Source of the DNA: Candidatus Hodarchaeum mangrovi
GTDB taxonomy: Archaea; Asgardarchaeota; Heimdallarchaeia; Hodarchaeales; Hodarchaeaceae
Reading direction: 5' to 3'
Length of the DNA: 37,664 bases
Assembly: GCA_016839515.1 (NCBI GenBank)
Contig: JAEOUE010000212.1
Coordinates: 1 to 37,664 of the forward strand
Shown here: positions 25,398 to 34,349 of the stretch, one piece after another
Layout of the letters: each line of letters starts with the position of its first letter
How positions within the stretch are numbered: the stretch's first letter is position 1
Notes under the pieces: model-generated
What the model saw: only the letters and a program-made list of their open reading frames with translations
The model's database searches: none
What the model was told of the DNA's origin: nothing
Translations under genes and position numbers: made by a program

Positions 25398-26420
25398 ATG
25401 TTGAATAAGTTATTTTATTATTTTCTCCTTTTTTTTTTAATTCTAACCTTGGATTCTGGGAATCATATTATTCAACATGTTCAAATAACTCAAGAAGATA
25501 AAAATTTGGAGAGAACTAATAATAAATTTTCTTTTAGGCTCACTAAACAAGTTAAAACAGAAAAAACGTCTCCATTCTTTTTGGTAGATAACTTAATGGT
25601 AGTTCAATATTCACCTATTGTTTTACTACCTTCTTTTGAATGGTATCTAGAAAAGGGTCTTAATTTCAATGCTTCGGACTATATTCCTAAAATACTAGTT
25701 AATAATAACAATATTCTTAATGCAATGAATATTACTCATGATCATTTAAGGAAATTCGGACATTCTTGGGATGTTATCGAATTTGATGGAACAAAGAATC
25801 CTGTAAAACTTGAATATCGATTATTAAATAGTTCAGGAGAAACAATTACAAATTCTAGTCTAAAAATTTTGGTAGATATTCCTAAAGTTGAGAAATTTGA
25901 TTATTTAAGAAGTGAAATCCATTTTGGAAAGACAAAAAATCCTTATTATTATCCAGGCTTGCAACAAGGAGATTTTAAGATTATTTTTAATCCTGATGGA
26001 TTTATTGTAAAATTTATCCCAAATTCAAATGGAAAATTAGATACTTTTCAAACTTGGTTAAATAAAAGTGATTACAATACTGCGATGAATCTTCTTCTGG
26101 TAAATAATTTCTTCTTATTTAAAAAAACTTATTTTGATCAATTTAACTATAATAATGAAACAACTTATTTTATATCCATTAAAATTTGGAATAGTGATGG
26201 GTCACATTTCTTAGAAACACGAGCTTACCGAGGAAATCCTATCCCCAGTAATTTATCTCAATTATGGAAGATGCTGGATAGCTTAATTAATAATAAAGAT
26301 ATAAATTTTGAATTAAAGAGCTCAAACAACTTATTTTTTAATGAATTTGAATTTCTTATGTTTTTATTAGTAATTTTCGCGTTTTTACGAAAAAAAAGCA
26401 AGGTGACAATAGAATCTTAA
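25398..26420 (+). CDS. exported, membrane-anchored protein of unknown function
   Basis: A 340-residue protein of no family I recognise. A hydrophobic signal-like segment (residues 5-18, FFFLILTLDSG after LNKLFYYF) opens it, and residues 322-332 (FEFLMFLLVIFAFL) followed by RKKSK form a C-terminal anchor. The body is rich in Asn, Lys, Tyr and Phe, with several Asn-X-Ser/Thr sites (NASDY, NITHD, NSSGE), as in glycosylated archaeal surface proteins. KNPYYYPGLQQGDFKIIFN may be part of a repeated beta structure. It lies beside an MFS gene and shares the signal/anchor layout with the metzincin at 36-37 kb. Confidence 0.7.
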   Translation: MLNKLFYYFLLFFLILTLDSGNHIIQHVQITQEDKNLERTNNKFSFRLTKQVKTEKTSPFFLVDNLMVVQYSPIVLLPSFEWYLEKGLNFNASDYIPKILVNNNNILNAMNITHDHLRKFGHSWDVIEFDGTKNPVKLEYRLLNSSGETITNSSLKILVDIPKVEKFDYLRSEIHFGKTKNPYYYPGLQQGDFKIIFNPDGFIVKFIPNSNGKLDTFQTWLNKSDYNTAMNLLLVNNFFLFKKTYFDQFNYNNETTYFISIKIWNSDGSHFLETRAYRGNPIPSNLSQLWKMLDSLINNKDINFELKSSNNLFFNEFEFLMFLLVIFAFLRKKSKVTIES

Positions 26421-26516
26421 ATTCCGAGGATATTTTATATTTCTATTTTACATCTCTTATTTACTTTTATCTAGTGAATAACAGATTGTTCCTCAAATAA
26501 AATTGGGTTTAAGTCA

Positions 26517-27848
26517 ATGAAATCGCTTCTGTCTAGTTTCAAACGAAATTATCATTCGTTTATTCCAGTCAAATATCCTGAATTTGGAAAATTATTTTAT
26601 GGTCAATTCATCTCAAATATTGGATCCCAATTTTCTTATATGGCTCTTAATTTATTAATTTTTGAACTAGTTTACAATTTAACTGAATCAACAGAATTTT
26701 CTACACTAGCTATGGCTATATTGGCAATTTCTACCGCAATCCCCATGATTATAGTTGGACCATGGGCTGGAGTTGTTATTGATAGAATAAACCGGAAATA
26801 CTCAATGGTAGGGGCAAATATCGCTCAAGCAATAGCCATAGGAGTCATTCCATTCACAAACTATTTTAATATTGAAGTTCAAATCTGGTTGATTTTTATT
26901 CTATCATTTTTAAATTCAAGCTTCGCTAGATTCTTTTTCCCTGCACGAGGAGCCTCTATACCAAAATTAATAGATGATAAAAACGATTTATTTGCTGCTA
27001 ACGCATTAAGTGCTGGTGCATATCAAGTTTCAGCTTTAATAGGACCATTTTTAGCAGGAATAATTGTGGGATTAATAGGATATGACTTACCTTTTTTTAT
27101 TGATGCCATGAGTTTTTTAATCTCTGCAATATTTATTCTAGGTATACGAACCTCTCTTTATATTGAGAAGAAGTCTCAAAATACCCCTTTTTCAGATTTA
27201 AAAGATGGAGGAAAATTTATCATTTCTTTTCCTCCTATTTTTTACTTGCTAATTGTATTTTCAATATTAATGTTTGCTGGAGGAGCTTCAATGATTTTAA
27301 TCATTCCGTATCTTCAGAGTGAGATGGGATTAGTTGAATCAGAACCTAGAGCTTTTGTATATGGATTGATGATTGCACTTTCAGCTGCTGTTGGGATGTT
27401 GTTTGCATTTTATCTTTCACGAAAAAAACATATTTCACGACCTATCCAAATGATTACATTTTCAGCTGTTCTAGCAGGAATAATGTTACTTGGATTCAGT
27501 CTTTCACCAAACATATTCATTTTGGCTATCTTCTGGATAGGTTTTGGGACTATTGAAGTTTCTATTTCAGTTCCTCTCCAAACCATAACTCAAGAAACTG
27601 TTCCTGATAATCTTCGTGGTAAAATATTCTCATTCATTAATCTATCAATCACTTTTTCTCAAATTGTCGGAATGGGGGTAGTAAGTATATTTGCTAGCTC
27701 ATTTTTAAAGCTTAGGGGCAGTCTTTTACTCAATGGAGTCATTCTTCTGTTATTTTCCTTATTAGGTTATTATGTAATGCACAAATTTCATCTTGAAGAT
27801 CTTACTGAGGTTAAGAGACTAGAATATTATAATAAGGAGGACTATTAA
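26517..27848 (+). CDS. MFS transporter, drug/siderophore-exporter type
   Basis: A 443-residue permease with about twelve transmembrane segments. It resembles the MFS_3 group (EntS and macrolide exporters): GQFISNIGSQFSYMALNLLIFELVY in the first helices, GPWAGVVIDRINRKYSM (the A motif between helices 2 and 3, with the DR), FFFPARGASIPKLIDDKNDLFAANAL and GPFLAGIIVGLIGYDLPFFIDA. It would export an unknown small molecule using the proton gradient. The C-terminal TVPDNLRGKIFSFINLS matches the second A-motif-like loop. It is the last gene of the plus-strand group and ends 6 bases before the convergent helicase gene. Confidence 0.9.
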   Translation: MKSLLSSFKRNYHSFIPVKYPEFGKLFYGQFISNIGSQFSYMALNLLIFELVYNLTESTEFSTLAMAILAISTAIPMIIVGPWAGVVIDRINRKYSMVGANIAQAIAIGVIPFTNYFNIEVQIWLIFILSFLNSSFARFFFPARGASIPKLIDDKNDLFAANALSAGAYQVSALIGPFLAGIIVGLIGYDLPFFIDAMSFLISAIFILGIRTSLYIEKKSQNTPFSDLKDGGKFIISFPPIFYLLIVFSILMFAGGASMILIIPYLQSEMGLVESEPRAFVYGLMIALSAAVGMLFAFYLSRKKHISRPIQMITFSAVLAGIMLLGFSLSPNIFILAIFWIGFGTIEVSISVPLQTITQETVPDNLRGKIFSFINLSITFSQIVGMGVVSIFASSFLKLRGSLLLNGVILLLFSLLGYYVMHKFHLEDLTEVKRLEYYNKEDY

Positions 27849-27853
27849 GAGTT

Positions 27854-29428
27854 CTATTTTTCATTATTCACTTTTGTTTCAGATGAAACAATTATGTCAA
27901 AATACTCCTTTATTTTACCTTCTTCACTAGTACCTTCTAAAACTAGTACATATTCAAGGCATCCACGTGCTCTTTCTCTTCTTTGTGTCATTTCATCAAG
28001 ATTACTAGTAATATCCAGATGAATGACGATATCAGCTTCCCCTAAGTTTAATCCACGGCCACCAACTGGTGTGAAGATTAAAACATCGACATCTTCTTCT
28101 CGAAATCTATCTATAATTATTCTTCGTGTATCTTCAGGGGTTTGACCCGAGAGATATTGAACACCAGGAAACTTAAGTATTTTTAATATCATATTCATCT
28201 GTTCCCCCAAAGCTAAATATCGTGTGAATATTAAAATTTTAGCCCCACGAATCAAATGCTCATGGACTAGATTTATTGCTAGTTCAACCTTTGGATGAAT
28301 TAAACCTCGGGTGGTTTTTTCTTCTGGATTCTCAAATTGAGGTAATTCAACACGATGGGAAATAAGATTAGACTTTAATTCAAGAAGTGGATTAAAGATT
28401 TCCACATTCTCTTCTAATGAGATATATTTGAGATATTCACCTGGAGTAGATTCTAAAAGTAATAGTCTAGCATGAGCGAGTTTGAAGAGCATAACAAAAG
28501 CAGTGATTAACTGCTGTCGGTCTTCTTCAGTTTCAATCGAGAATTTTCCTATACGTAAAGGTAAAGAAGCATTTGAATCGCTTAAACGCTCTAAAACTCC
28601 TCCATAAGACATTTTAATTATATCAAGTCGACTTAAATTAGGATCAAGAATTTCTTGCACAATACCAATAGGTTTGGTCATCAGGGTTGAGATTTGTTGA
28701 TCAGAGCTAATATAATCTTCTCTGACAATACTACATCTTTGGGTTATGGTTTCATAAGGAGATAATTCTGGACGTTGCATTAGATGTACCTCTTCCTCCA
28801 ATGTGCTAAGAATCGCTTTTGCTCTCCCTTGATCACGTGTTCCAGTCATTGTTAAAAGAGGAATTTTATTTTTAGATTTTCTTACTTCAAAAAGTTCTTC
28901 AAAATATTTTGAAAGACGAAAACCAGTCATTGACCGTGCTATGATATCTGTTGCTTCATCAATTACAATCAACTGAGTTGAATTAAGAATATCGATATTC
29001 AACTTACTTTTAATCTGAAATCTATCATTCATCAATGTCGTTATAGGACAAAATACCACATTCGATGCGTTATACATCTTTGCTTTTTGAGCTAGGCTTA
29101 ATCCTTTTCCTCCCGTTTTTGGGTCAAATAAATAGCCTAATTTATCAACAAATCCAAAAGATTTTGCCATTTCAAGTGCTTGCCTACAACGTAATGCTGC
29201 TGCTTCTCGTGCAGATGTAAAAATAAATTTGACCTGTTCTTTTGTATTAAGATTTTTAATTGCTAGAAAAGTAAGCAAGGCAATTACCGTTTTTCCTGTA
29301 CCATATGGATAATTTAGTAAAACAGAACGATTAGATAAAACTTGCTCAAGGATCTCCTGCATGGCAGCTAACTGATAATCCCGCTTTTCAACCGTAAGGC
29401 CAGAGAGTAAATTGTGGAGATCATCCAT
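27854..29428 (-). CDS. superfamily 2 DNA/RNA helicase
   Basis: A 524-residue protein with both RecA-like domains. Motif I is YPYGTGKT (40-47) after the Q-like RDYQLAAMQEI; motif II is VIDEAT (155-160), a DEAH-type variant; motif III TMTGT; motif V TPVGGRGLNLGEADIVIHLD; motif VI QRRERARG. Between the two halves is a long helical insert (roughly 220-355) as in Hef and related helicases. It is shorter than Hef and has no nuclease domain. Probable role: unwinding or translocating in repair or replication; the exact group is not resolved. It is divergent from the DinB-like gene. Confidence 0.85.
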   Translation of the reverse strand: MDDLHNLLSGLTVEKRDYQLAAMQEILEQVLSNRSVLLNYPYGTGKTVIALLTFLAIKNLNTKEQVKFIFTSAREAAALRCRQALEMAKSFGFVDKLGYLFDPKTGGKGLSLAQKAKMYNASNVVFCPITTLMNDRFQIKSKLNIDILNSTQLIVIDEATDIIARSMTGFRLSKYFEELFEVRKSKNKIPLLTMTGTRDQGRAKAILSTLEEEVHLMQRPELSPYETITQRCSIVREDYISSDQQISTLMTKPIGIVQEILDPNLSRLDIIKMSYGGVLERLSDSNASLPLRIGKFSIETEEDRQQLITAFVMLFKLAHARLLLLESTPGEYLKYISLEENVEIFNPLLELKSNLISHRVELPQFENPEEKTTRGLIHPKVELAINLVHEHLIRGAKILIFTRYLALGEQMNMILKILKFPGVQYLSGQTPEDTRRIIIDRFREEDVDVLIFTPVGGRGLNLGEADIVIHLDITSNLDEMTQRRERARGCLEYVLVLEGTSEEGKIKEYFDIIVSSETKVNNEK

Positions 29429-29514
29429 ATGATTTCATCCATCATGATAAGATGAATAAGGATATTTAAATGCTGTTCAAATTATATCATAGAGTAAATT
29501 AAGAGGGTAATTTA

Positions 29515-30018
29515 ATGCAAGAACTCATTCATACATTGAAGGAAAGGCGTTTAGGGATTTTGTATCTACTAAAAATGGTTCCTATGGAGATCTGGGATTG
29601 GGAACCAAATAAAAACATGCGAAATACAGCTGATTTAGCGAATCATCTAGCATGTTCTCCACTTACTATATGTGAATTACTTCAAGGTAATCTTAAAGAT
29701 GAAAATGATCTTATTAGTCTAGAAAAGAATAATATGCCACTTAATGCCCCTGGATTGGTTAAGAGCTATGAGAATGGGTTAAAAAGATTAATAGAGTTCT
29801 GCAATACTCACCTAGAGGATGCGAAAGAAAAATCGGTTCAATTCTTTTATCAAAACAAACCTAGTACTATTTATAAGGAAGTTCTTGAAGAAATCGGCCA
29901 TGAGTGGTTCCATTTAGGCCAGCTTTATGTTTATCTTAAACAGAATGGGATTAATCTCGAGATGGGCCATTATTATGGATATAAAGATCCTGATCCCACC
30001 ATTCCTCCTACTAAATAG
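29515..30018 (+). CDS. DinB-like helical-bundle protein
   Basis: A 167-residue protein of the DinB/DUF664 superfamily, four helices with a metal site of three His: LANHLACSP (His44) and IGHEWFHLGQLYVY (two His four apart). Members include thiol transferases and several proteins of unknown role. The sequence begins LIHTLKERRLGILYLLKMVP and the loop WDWEPNKNMRNTADLANHL agrees with the family. GAGGGTAA 8 bases before the ATG is a good ribosome-binding site. No functional partner is adjacent. Confidence 0.8.
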   Translation: MQELIHTLKERRLGILYLLKMVPMEIWDWEPNKNMRNTADLANHLACSPLTICELLQGNLKDENDLISLEKNNMPLNAPGLVKSYENGLKRLIEFCNTHLEDAKEKSVQFFYQNKPSTIYKEVLEEIGHEWFHLGQLYVYLKQNGINLEMGHYYGYKDPDPTIPPTK

Positions 30019-30328
30019 GATCATTGAATTCTATTATCCAAAAATAATCTTATGAGAGCTCAATTAAGATTGAATCTAAAGCAGTAGGCTTAAATTTTTG
30101 TAATCTACATATTTTGAAGAGTTTGAAACACAAATTCAGTTCTCTTTACTACAAATATAATTAAACAAAAGAAGAAAAAAAAAATCAACCTTGATTAAAT
30201 TTTTCAGAGTTTATTCTTAAAAAAGTGATGTATGAGTTGCTTAATGATGAAAAAGGAAAAAATAATCTGTATATGAAGTTAAATGTATTTATCAAATGGG
30301 TTTATAGACTCTTTATTTTAGTGGTAGC
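30019..30328. other. intergenic region before the aldolase gene
   Basis: A 310-base AT-rich gap after the DinB-like gene, with a long A-rich run (about 30166-30186). It ends in the aldolase promoter, listed separately. No reading frame or structured RNA was recognised. Confidence 0.35.
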
Positions 30329-30338
30329 TTTATATAAT
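30329..30338 (+). promoter_or_regulatory. TATA box of the aldolase gene
   Basis: TTTATATAAT is a near-consensus archaeal TATA box 55 bases before the ATG, which predicts transcription starting near 30360 and a leader of about 30 bases containing GGTGA. Well placed and distinct from background. Confidence 0.6.
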
Positions 30339-30392
30339 CCGAAGAGTTGGCTAGTATAAAGCACAAACAAATTCTAAATCTCGGTGAAGAAA

Positions 30393-31313
30393 ATGTTATC
30401 AACCCCTCGTGTTAAAGAAATTCTGAGCTGGTATAGCTCTGATAATCCAGGTACCATTAGAAACCTTGCTCGAATGTTGAATTTTGGTACTTTAGCTGGA
30501 ACCGGTAAGTTTGTAATTTTACCTGTAGACCAAGGATTTGAACACGGTCCAGCCCGTAGTTTTGCTCCCAATCCTCATGGATATAATCCATTGTACCATG
30601 CAGAATTAGCCCTTGAATCAGGATGTAATGCATATGCAGCTCCTCTAGGTTTCATTGAAGCGGTTTCAAAAGAATACCCTGATCTTCCATTGATTCTCAA
30701 ATTAAATAATTCCGATTCATTAATTAGCGAAAAAGATCCTGCTCCTGCTGTGACTGGTGCGATAGAGGATGCACTTCGTTTAGGTGCTGGAGCTATAGGT
30801 TATACAATATATCCTGGGTCTTCAATGAGAAATGACATGTACGAAAAATTACAGTATCTAACTCAAGCTGCAAAGGAAGCAGGATTAGCTGTAGTAGTTT
30901 GGAGTTACCCTCGTGGAAGTGGTATTACTACTAAAGACGGAGAGACAGCTATTGATGTAGTTGCTTATGCTGCTCATATTGCTGCTCAATTAGGTGCACA
31001 TATGATTAAAGTGAAACCCCCCAGTTCTGAAATTTATCAAGAATCGGCACGTAAAGTATATGAAAAGGAAAAAATTCCAATTGCAACACTAGAAGAAAGA
31101 GTGAGACATGTTGTTCAGGCAACATTTGATGGTCGTAGAATTGTGATTTTCTCTGGGGGCCCTGCGAAAAGCACTGAAGAAATCTATTCTGAAATCCGTG
31201 AGATTCATGCTGGTGGTGGATTCGGGTCTATTATTGGTAGAAATTCATTTCAACGACCTAAAGCAGAAGCTCTCGAATTCCTAAAGGAGATTATGAATAT
31301 CTATAGAAAATAG
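30393..31313 (+). CDS. fructose-bisphosphate aldolase, archaeal class I (DhnA type)
   Basis: Cleaves or forms fructose 1,6-bisphosphate by a Schiff base. A 306-residue protein with VILPVDQGFEHGPARSFAPNP (42-61), IGYTIYPGSSMRN (135-147), the Schiff-base Lys in MIKVKPP (Lys206 or 208), and phosphate-binding loops IFSGGPAKS and GGGFGSIIGRNSFQRP. This is the archaeal DhnA family and not the class II zinc enzyme. The start is put at ATG 30393 because GGTGA lies 5 bases upstream; a GTG at 30384 would add three residues and overlaps that site. It has its own TATA box and T-run and works with pyruvate kinase in glycolysis or gluconeogenesis. Confidence 0.94.
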   Translation: MLSTPRVKEILSWYSSDNPGTIRNLARMLNFGTLAGTGKFVILPVDQGFEHGPARSFAPNPHGYNPLYHAELALESGCNAYAAPLGFIEAVSKEYPDLPLILKLNNSDSLISEKDPAPAVTGAIEDALRLGAGAIGYTIYPGSSMRNDMYEKLQYLTQAAKEAGLAVVVWSYPRGSGITTKDGETAIDVVAYAAHIAAQLGAHMIKVKPPSSEIYQESARKVYEKEKIPIATLEERVRHVVQATFDGRRIVIFSGGPAKSTEEIYSEIREIHAGGGFGSIIGRNSFQRPKAEALEFLKEIMNIYRK

Positions 31314-31327
31314 ATTCATACAATCTC

Positions 31328-31336
31328 TTTTTTTTT
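31328..31336 (+). terminator. oligo-T terminator after the aldolase
   Basis: Nine consecutive T, 15 bases after the aldolase stop, followed by more T-rich sequence. Confidence 0.5.
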
Positions 31337-31373
31337 ATTATTTTTGATTTTTAGTTTGGATTGAAAAATAACA

Positions 31374-32030
31374 ATGTTCCCTGATTTAGATATTTATTTA
31401 ATTCGACATGCTGATCCAGAAAAACCTCTTGGAACATGGACTCATCCTTTAGTACCACTTAGTAAGAATGGAATAGATCAAGCGATTCAATTAGGTCAAA
31501 TGTTAAAACATATACCTTTTAATGAAATTATTTCAAGCCCTCTACCCCGTTCGGTTCAAACTACAGAAATTTTAGTTAAATATCTTCGTAAAAAACCAAA
31601 TATAATCCAATATTCTTGGTTAAGGGAAATTGATCTAGGTGAATTTGGTGGAAAAACTAGTACTGTTTTAACTGGCGAATTTCCTGAATTAATACTAGAT
31701 TTTACAAATAAATTCCCTGGTCCATTAGTAGCAAAATTATTGATTGAATATCCAACTTTTAAGTTTCCAAGTGGCGAAAATGTCCAAGAATTTTGTGAAA
31801 GGGTTGCTGTTCCTTTTAGAAAATGGTTAATGATGAATAATTCAGGAAAAACTATAGGGATAGTTGCTCATGGTGGATCCCTAACTATTGTATTATTTAC
31901 TCTCCTCAATATTGATATAAAAAAGAATAATTTTCCTATTTTTGTTTTTAACAAGTCTTCCTATACCCATGTACGACTTTTATCAGGAAAAGCTTTTATT
32001 ATGGAATCTAATGTATTTAAACCTATATAA
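31374..32030 (+). CDS. histidine phosphatase family protein
   Basis: A 218-residue cytosolic phosphatase or mutase. LIRHADPEK (phospho-acceptor His about 12), SSPLPRSVQTTEIL, LREIDLGEFGGKT (the acid) and GIVAHGGSLT (second His) are the family's catalytic signatures. Members remove phosphate from sugars, nucleotides or cobalamin precursors; the substrate is not fixed here. The insert between the acid and the second His (FPGPLVAKLLIEYPTF) is longer than in PhoE-like proteins. It converges on the ECF T gene; their ends overlap by 8 bases. Confidence 0.88.
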   Translation: MFPDLDIYLIRHADPEKPLGTWTHPLVPLSKNGIDQAIQLGQMLKHIPFNEIISSPLPRSVQTTEILVKYLRKKPNIIQYSWLREIDLGEFGGKTSTVLTGEFPELILDFTNKFPGPLVAKLLIEYPTFKFPSGENVQEFCERVAVPFRKWLMMNNSGKTIGIVAHGGSLTIVLFTLLNIDIKKNNFPIFVFNKSSYTHVRLLSGKAFIMESNVFKPI

Positions 32031-32721
32031 CTAAAGCTGTAAAAATAAAGAATCCTAACCAGAAAAATCCCCGGTAAAAATCATTACGATGAAACTTAAA
32101 TTTCCGATAATGACTTCGAGGACCAAGATTGAATCCTTTATAGTATAATGATCGAGCTAGAAACTCAGATCGATAAATTACTGAGGCTAAAATTATAGCA
32201 AGAGTTTTTGGAAGCCACCGTAAGAAGAATCCTTTTATCTCCCCACGTAAATATAATGCTTCAAATGTTTCTTCTGCATCCTTTGCAATACGAGGAACTA
32301 ATGTGAGAGATAGAGAAGGGATTAATGCCCATCTGGGAGGAATATAGATTTTTTCTAGTGCTCGTGATAAATCTGCAGGATTTGTGATAGCAAAGAATAA
32401 CGAAAAAGATAAAGATCCACAAAAAAATCTTAAAACAATAATTATAGCTAATTCAAACCCTGAAAATAAATAAGTTATGATTCCCAGAAAAATAAGGAAA
32501 GGACTAACTGCTTTAAGTAAACTTAAACTACCAAATCCATTTCCAAGAAGAAAATTTTCTGTAATGATAATAATACTTAATATAAAGAGGATTTGTATAT
32601 TTCCAAATAATAAAATGAGAAATATTACAAAAACAAGAAAGAGATTTGTCATGGGGTGGAATTGTATGATATTAGGTTGATATATCACTCCATGGTAAAT
32701 TCTTCTTAAAAGAAAAGACAT
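32023..32721 (-). CDS. ECF transporter transmembrane subunit (EcfT)
   Basis: A 232-residue membrane protein with five to six helices and the coupling region of EcfT/CbiQ subunits: FEALYLRGEIKGF (motif I, ARG-like, LRG) and LARSLYYKGFNLGPR (motif II, with YKG in place of ARG). These arms push on the two ATPases. Its ATG overlaps the preceding ATPase stop by one base (TAATG). It is the last gene of the S-A-A-T unit, and completes an energy-coupling factor importer. Confidence 0.88.
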   Translation of the reverse strand: MSFLLRRIYHGVIYQPNIIQFHPMTNLFLVFVIFLILLFGNIQILFILSIIIITENFLLGNGFGSLSLLKAVSPFLIFLGIITYLFSGFELAIIIVLRFFCGSLSFSLFFAITNPADLSRALEKIYIPPRWALIPSLSLTLVPRIAKDAEETFEALYLRGEIKGFFLRWLPKTLAIILASVIYRSEFLARSLYYKGFNLGPRSHYRKFKFHRNDFYRGFFWLGFFIFTALVI

Positions 32722-33503
32722 TATTTGACCTTCATTCGAATAAAATCGTTTAGTTCATCAATTGTTGTGAAATAGAACTCTTTATGGACATTTAATGATT
32801 TTAATACTCGTACAATCTGATTTGGGAGTATCGAAGTTTCATTTTCTAAACGGTATAATACAGTTTTAGGAGATCCTTCAAGAATAATAGAACCATTTCC
32901 AATTACAAGGAGATGATCTAAATATGGTAAAATTCTAGGATCGTTGGTTGAGATAAAGACCATTTGATCTTTATTTCTAGCTTCATCGACTGCTTTAAGA
33001 AATTTCGTCCGATTTAAGCGATCTAATCCTATTGTAGGTTCATCTATAAACAAAATCCTTTTTTTAGGAAGATTAAATAATAGAGTTATTGCACATAACC
33101 GTCTTTGCCCTTCACTTAGATGATAAAGTTTTTGATCTGCAAGAGAAGCAATCTTATATTTCTCCATAATTTCATCAATTATATTTTCTTCTATCCCTGT
33201 CCGTTGGAAATCTTTACGAACTGTGGGACCAAGAAGTATTAATTTAGCGTTTTCGGGAAGATAGGCTACAAAATCTTTCAATACTGAAATTTTTTTAGTA
33301 TTTATACCATTCAAATGAATTGTCCCGTTTGTAGGCTTTAATAGTCCCAAGAGTAGTTTAATGAATGTAGTTTTACCTGATCCATTAGTTCCTATCACAC
33401 CAATAGATTGAGATCCTAAGATTGACCAATTAAGACCATCGAAAACATTATTTTGACTTCTGGGGTACTTAAAGGATACATCTTCGAGTTGTATTTTATG
33501 TAT
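32721..33503 (-). CDS. ECF transporter ATPase, second (apparent ATA start)
   Basis: A 260-residue ABC ATPase by the extended reading: VSFKYP, GTNGSGKTT (Walker A), LSEGQRR (signature), ILFIDEP (Walker B) and ISTNDPRILPYLD. The H-loop His is absent: the switch position reads ISTND. Any ATG, GTG or TTG start in frame is too late; the first is the GTG at 33398, which would remove the first two beta strands. Upstream of it the frame codes IHKIQLEDVSFKYPRSQ, clear ABC N-terminus, back to an in-frame TAG at 33504-33506. The codon after that TAG is ATA (33503-33501), 5 bases from a GAGGTGA site. It probably starts there. It works as a heterodimer with the other ATPase. Confidence 0.85.
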   Translation of the reverse strand: MHKIQLEDVSFKYPRSQNNVFDGLNWSILGSQSIGVIGTNGSGKTTFIKLLLGLLKPTNGTIHLNGINTKKISVLKDFVAYLPENAKLILLGPTVRKDFQRTGIEENIIDEIMEKYKIASLADQKLYHLSEGQRRLCAITLLFNLPKKRILFIDEPTIGLDRLNRTKFLKAVDEARNKDQMVFISTNDPRILPYLDHLLVIGNGSIILEGSPKTVLYRLENETSILPNQIVRVLKSLNVHKEFYFTTIDELNDFIRMKVK

Positions 33504-33508
33504 CTAAC

Positions 33509-33515
33509 TCACCTC
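33509..33515 (-). promoter_or_regulatory. Shine-Dalgarno site supporting an ATA start
   Basis: GAGGTGA matches seven bases of the archaeal anti-Shine-Dalgarno complement and overlaps the TGA stop of the first ECF ATPase. It stands 5 bases before the ATA at 33503, the best-placed codon for starting the second ATPase. Confidence 0.55.
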
Positions 33516-34314
33516 AAAAAATATGTTCTAGATAGGATTTTGCTTCAATTAAATTCATTAGTTTTTGCTTATTTTTTGGTACAATTATCTCTGATACCTC
33601 TGGAAGGTCAATTTCTAAATTTAAATTTGGAATTTCTTTTGGTTTTCCTTTAAAGGTTATTTTTCCATCTGAAAGATAGATAACTTGATCAGCAAAGGGA
33701 AACAGATAATCTAATCTATGTTCAAAAATTAGAAGTGTTTTTCCTTTATCTGCTATACTTCTTAGAATCTCAGCAATACGTATTTCAGATGCTGGATCAA
33801 TTCTTGCCATAGGTTCATCTAATATTAGAAAATCAGGTGAATGAATTAGAGCAGTTGCGATTGCGATTTTTTGAAGTTCTCCTGAACTTAATTCAGTAAT
33901 TAATCTAAATCTAAGATGATTTATCTCCAATTGATTAAGAATATCTTCAACGTGTGATTTAATTATTTCAGGATTATAATGTAAATTTTCTAAGGGAAAT
34001 GCTATTTCATCTTCTACTACAAGTGATGTTGTAAAATCTCCAGGATATTGGGGGATATATCCTATGTATGACAACAGTTCCAATCGAGAAATTGTACTTA
34101 AATCCTTGTTCTTAATGAAAATTTTCCCTTCAACCGTCCCCTTAATAAAATTAGGTATTAAACCGATAATAGTATTGGCTAGTGTTGATTTTCCACTCCC
34201 ACTTCCTCCAGCAATTATAATAAGTTCTCCAGAACTCGCTTTAAGAGAAAAGTTATCAATGCACCATCTAGGAGAACTTGAGTATTTTACTTTAAGATTT
34301 TGAATTAGGAGCAT
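33514..34314 (-). CDS. ECF transporter ATPase, first
   Basis: A 266-residue ABC ATPase. IIIAGGSGSGKST (Walker A, 36-44), YIPQYPGDF (Q-loop), LSSGELQK (signature), FLILDEPMARIDP (Walker B and D-loop) and LIFEHRLDYL (H-loop) are complete. Its pairing with the following ATPase, which lacks the H-loop His, suggests an asymmetric heterodimer with unequal sites. It belongs to the energy-coupling factor module that powers uptake through the S subunit. The start ATG 34314 sits after AGGAGGAT-like sequence. The C-terminal 45 residues (LNLEIDLPEVSEIIV onwards) extend past the core. Confidence 0.9.
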   Translation of the reverse strand: MLLIQNLKVKYSSSPRWCIDNFSLKASSGELIIIAGGSGSGKSTLANTIIGLIPNFIKGTVEGKIFIKNKDLSTISRLELLSYIGYIPQYPGDFTTSLVVEDEIAFPLENLHYNPEIIKSHVEDILNQLEINHLRFRLITELSSGELQKIAIATALIHSPDFLILDEPMARIDPASEIRIAEILRSIADKGKTLLIFEHRLDYLFPFADQVIYLSDGKITFKGKPKEIPNLNLEIDLPEVSEIIVPKNKQKLMNLIEAKSYLEHIF

Positions 34315-34349
34315 AAGAATCCTCCTGAATTCTTTTTATATTAAAGTTG

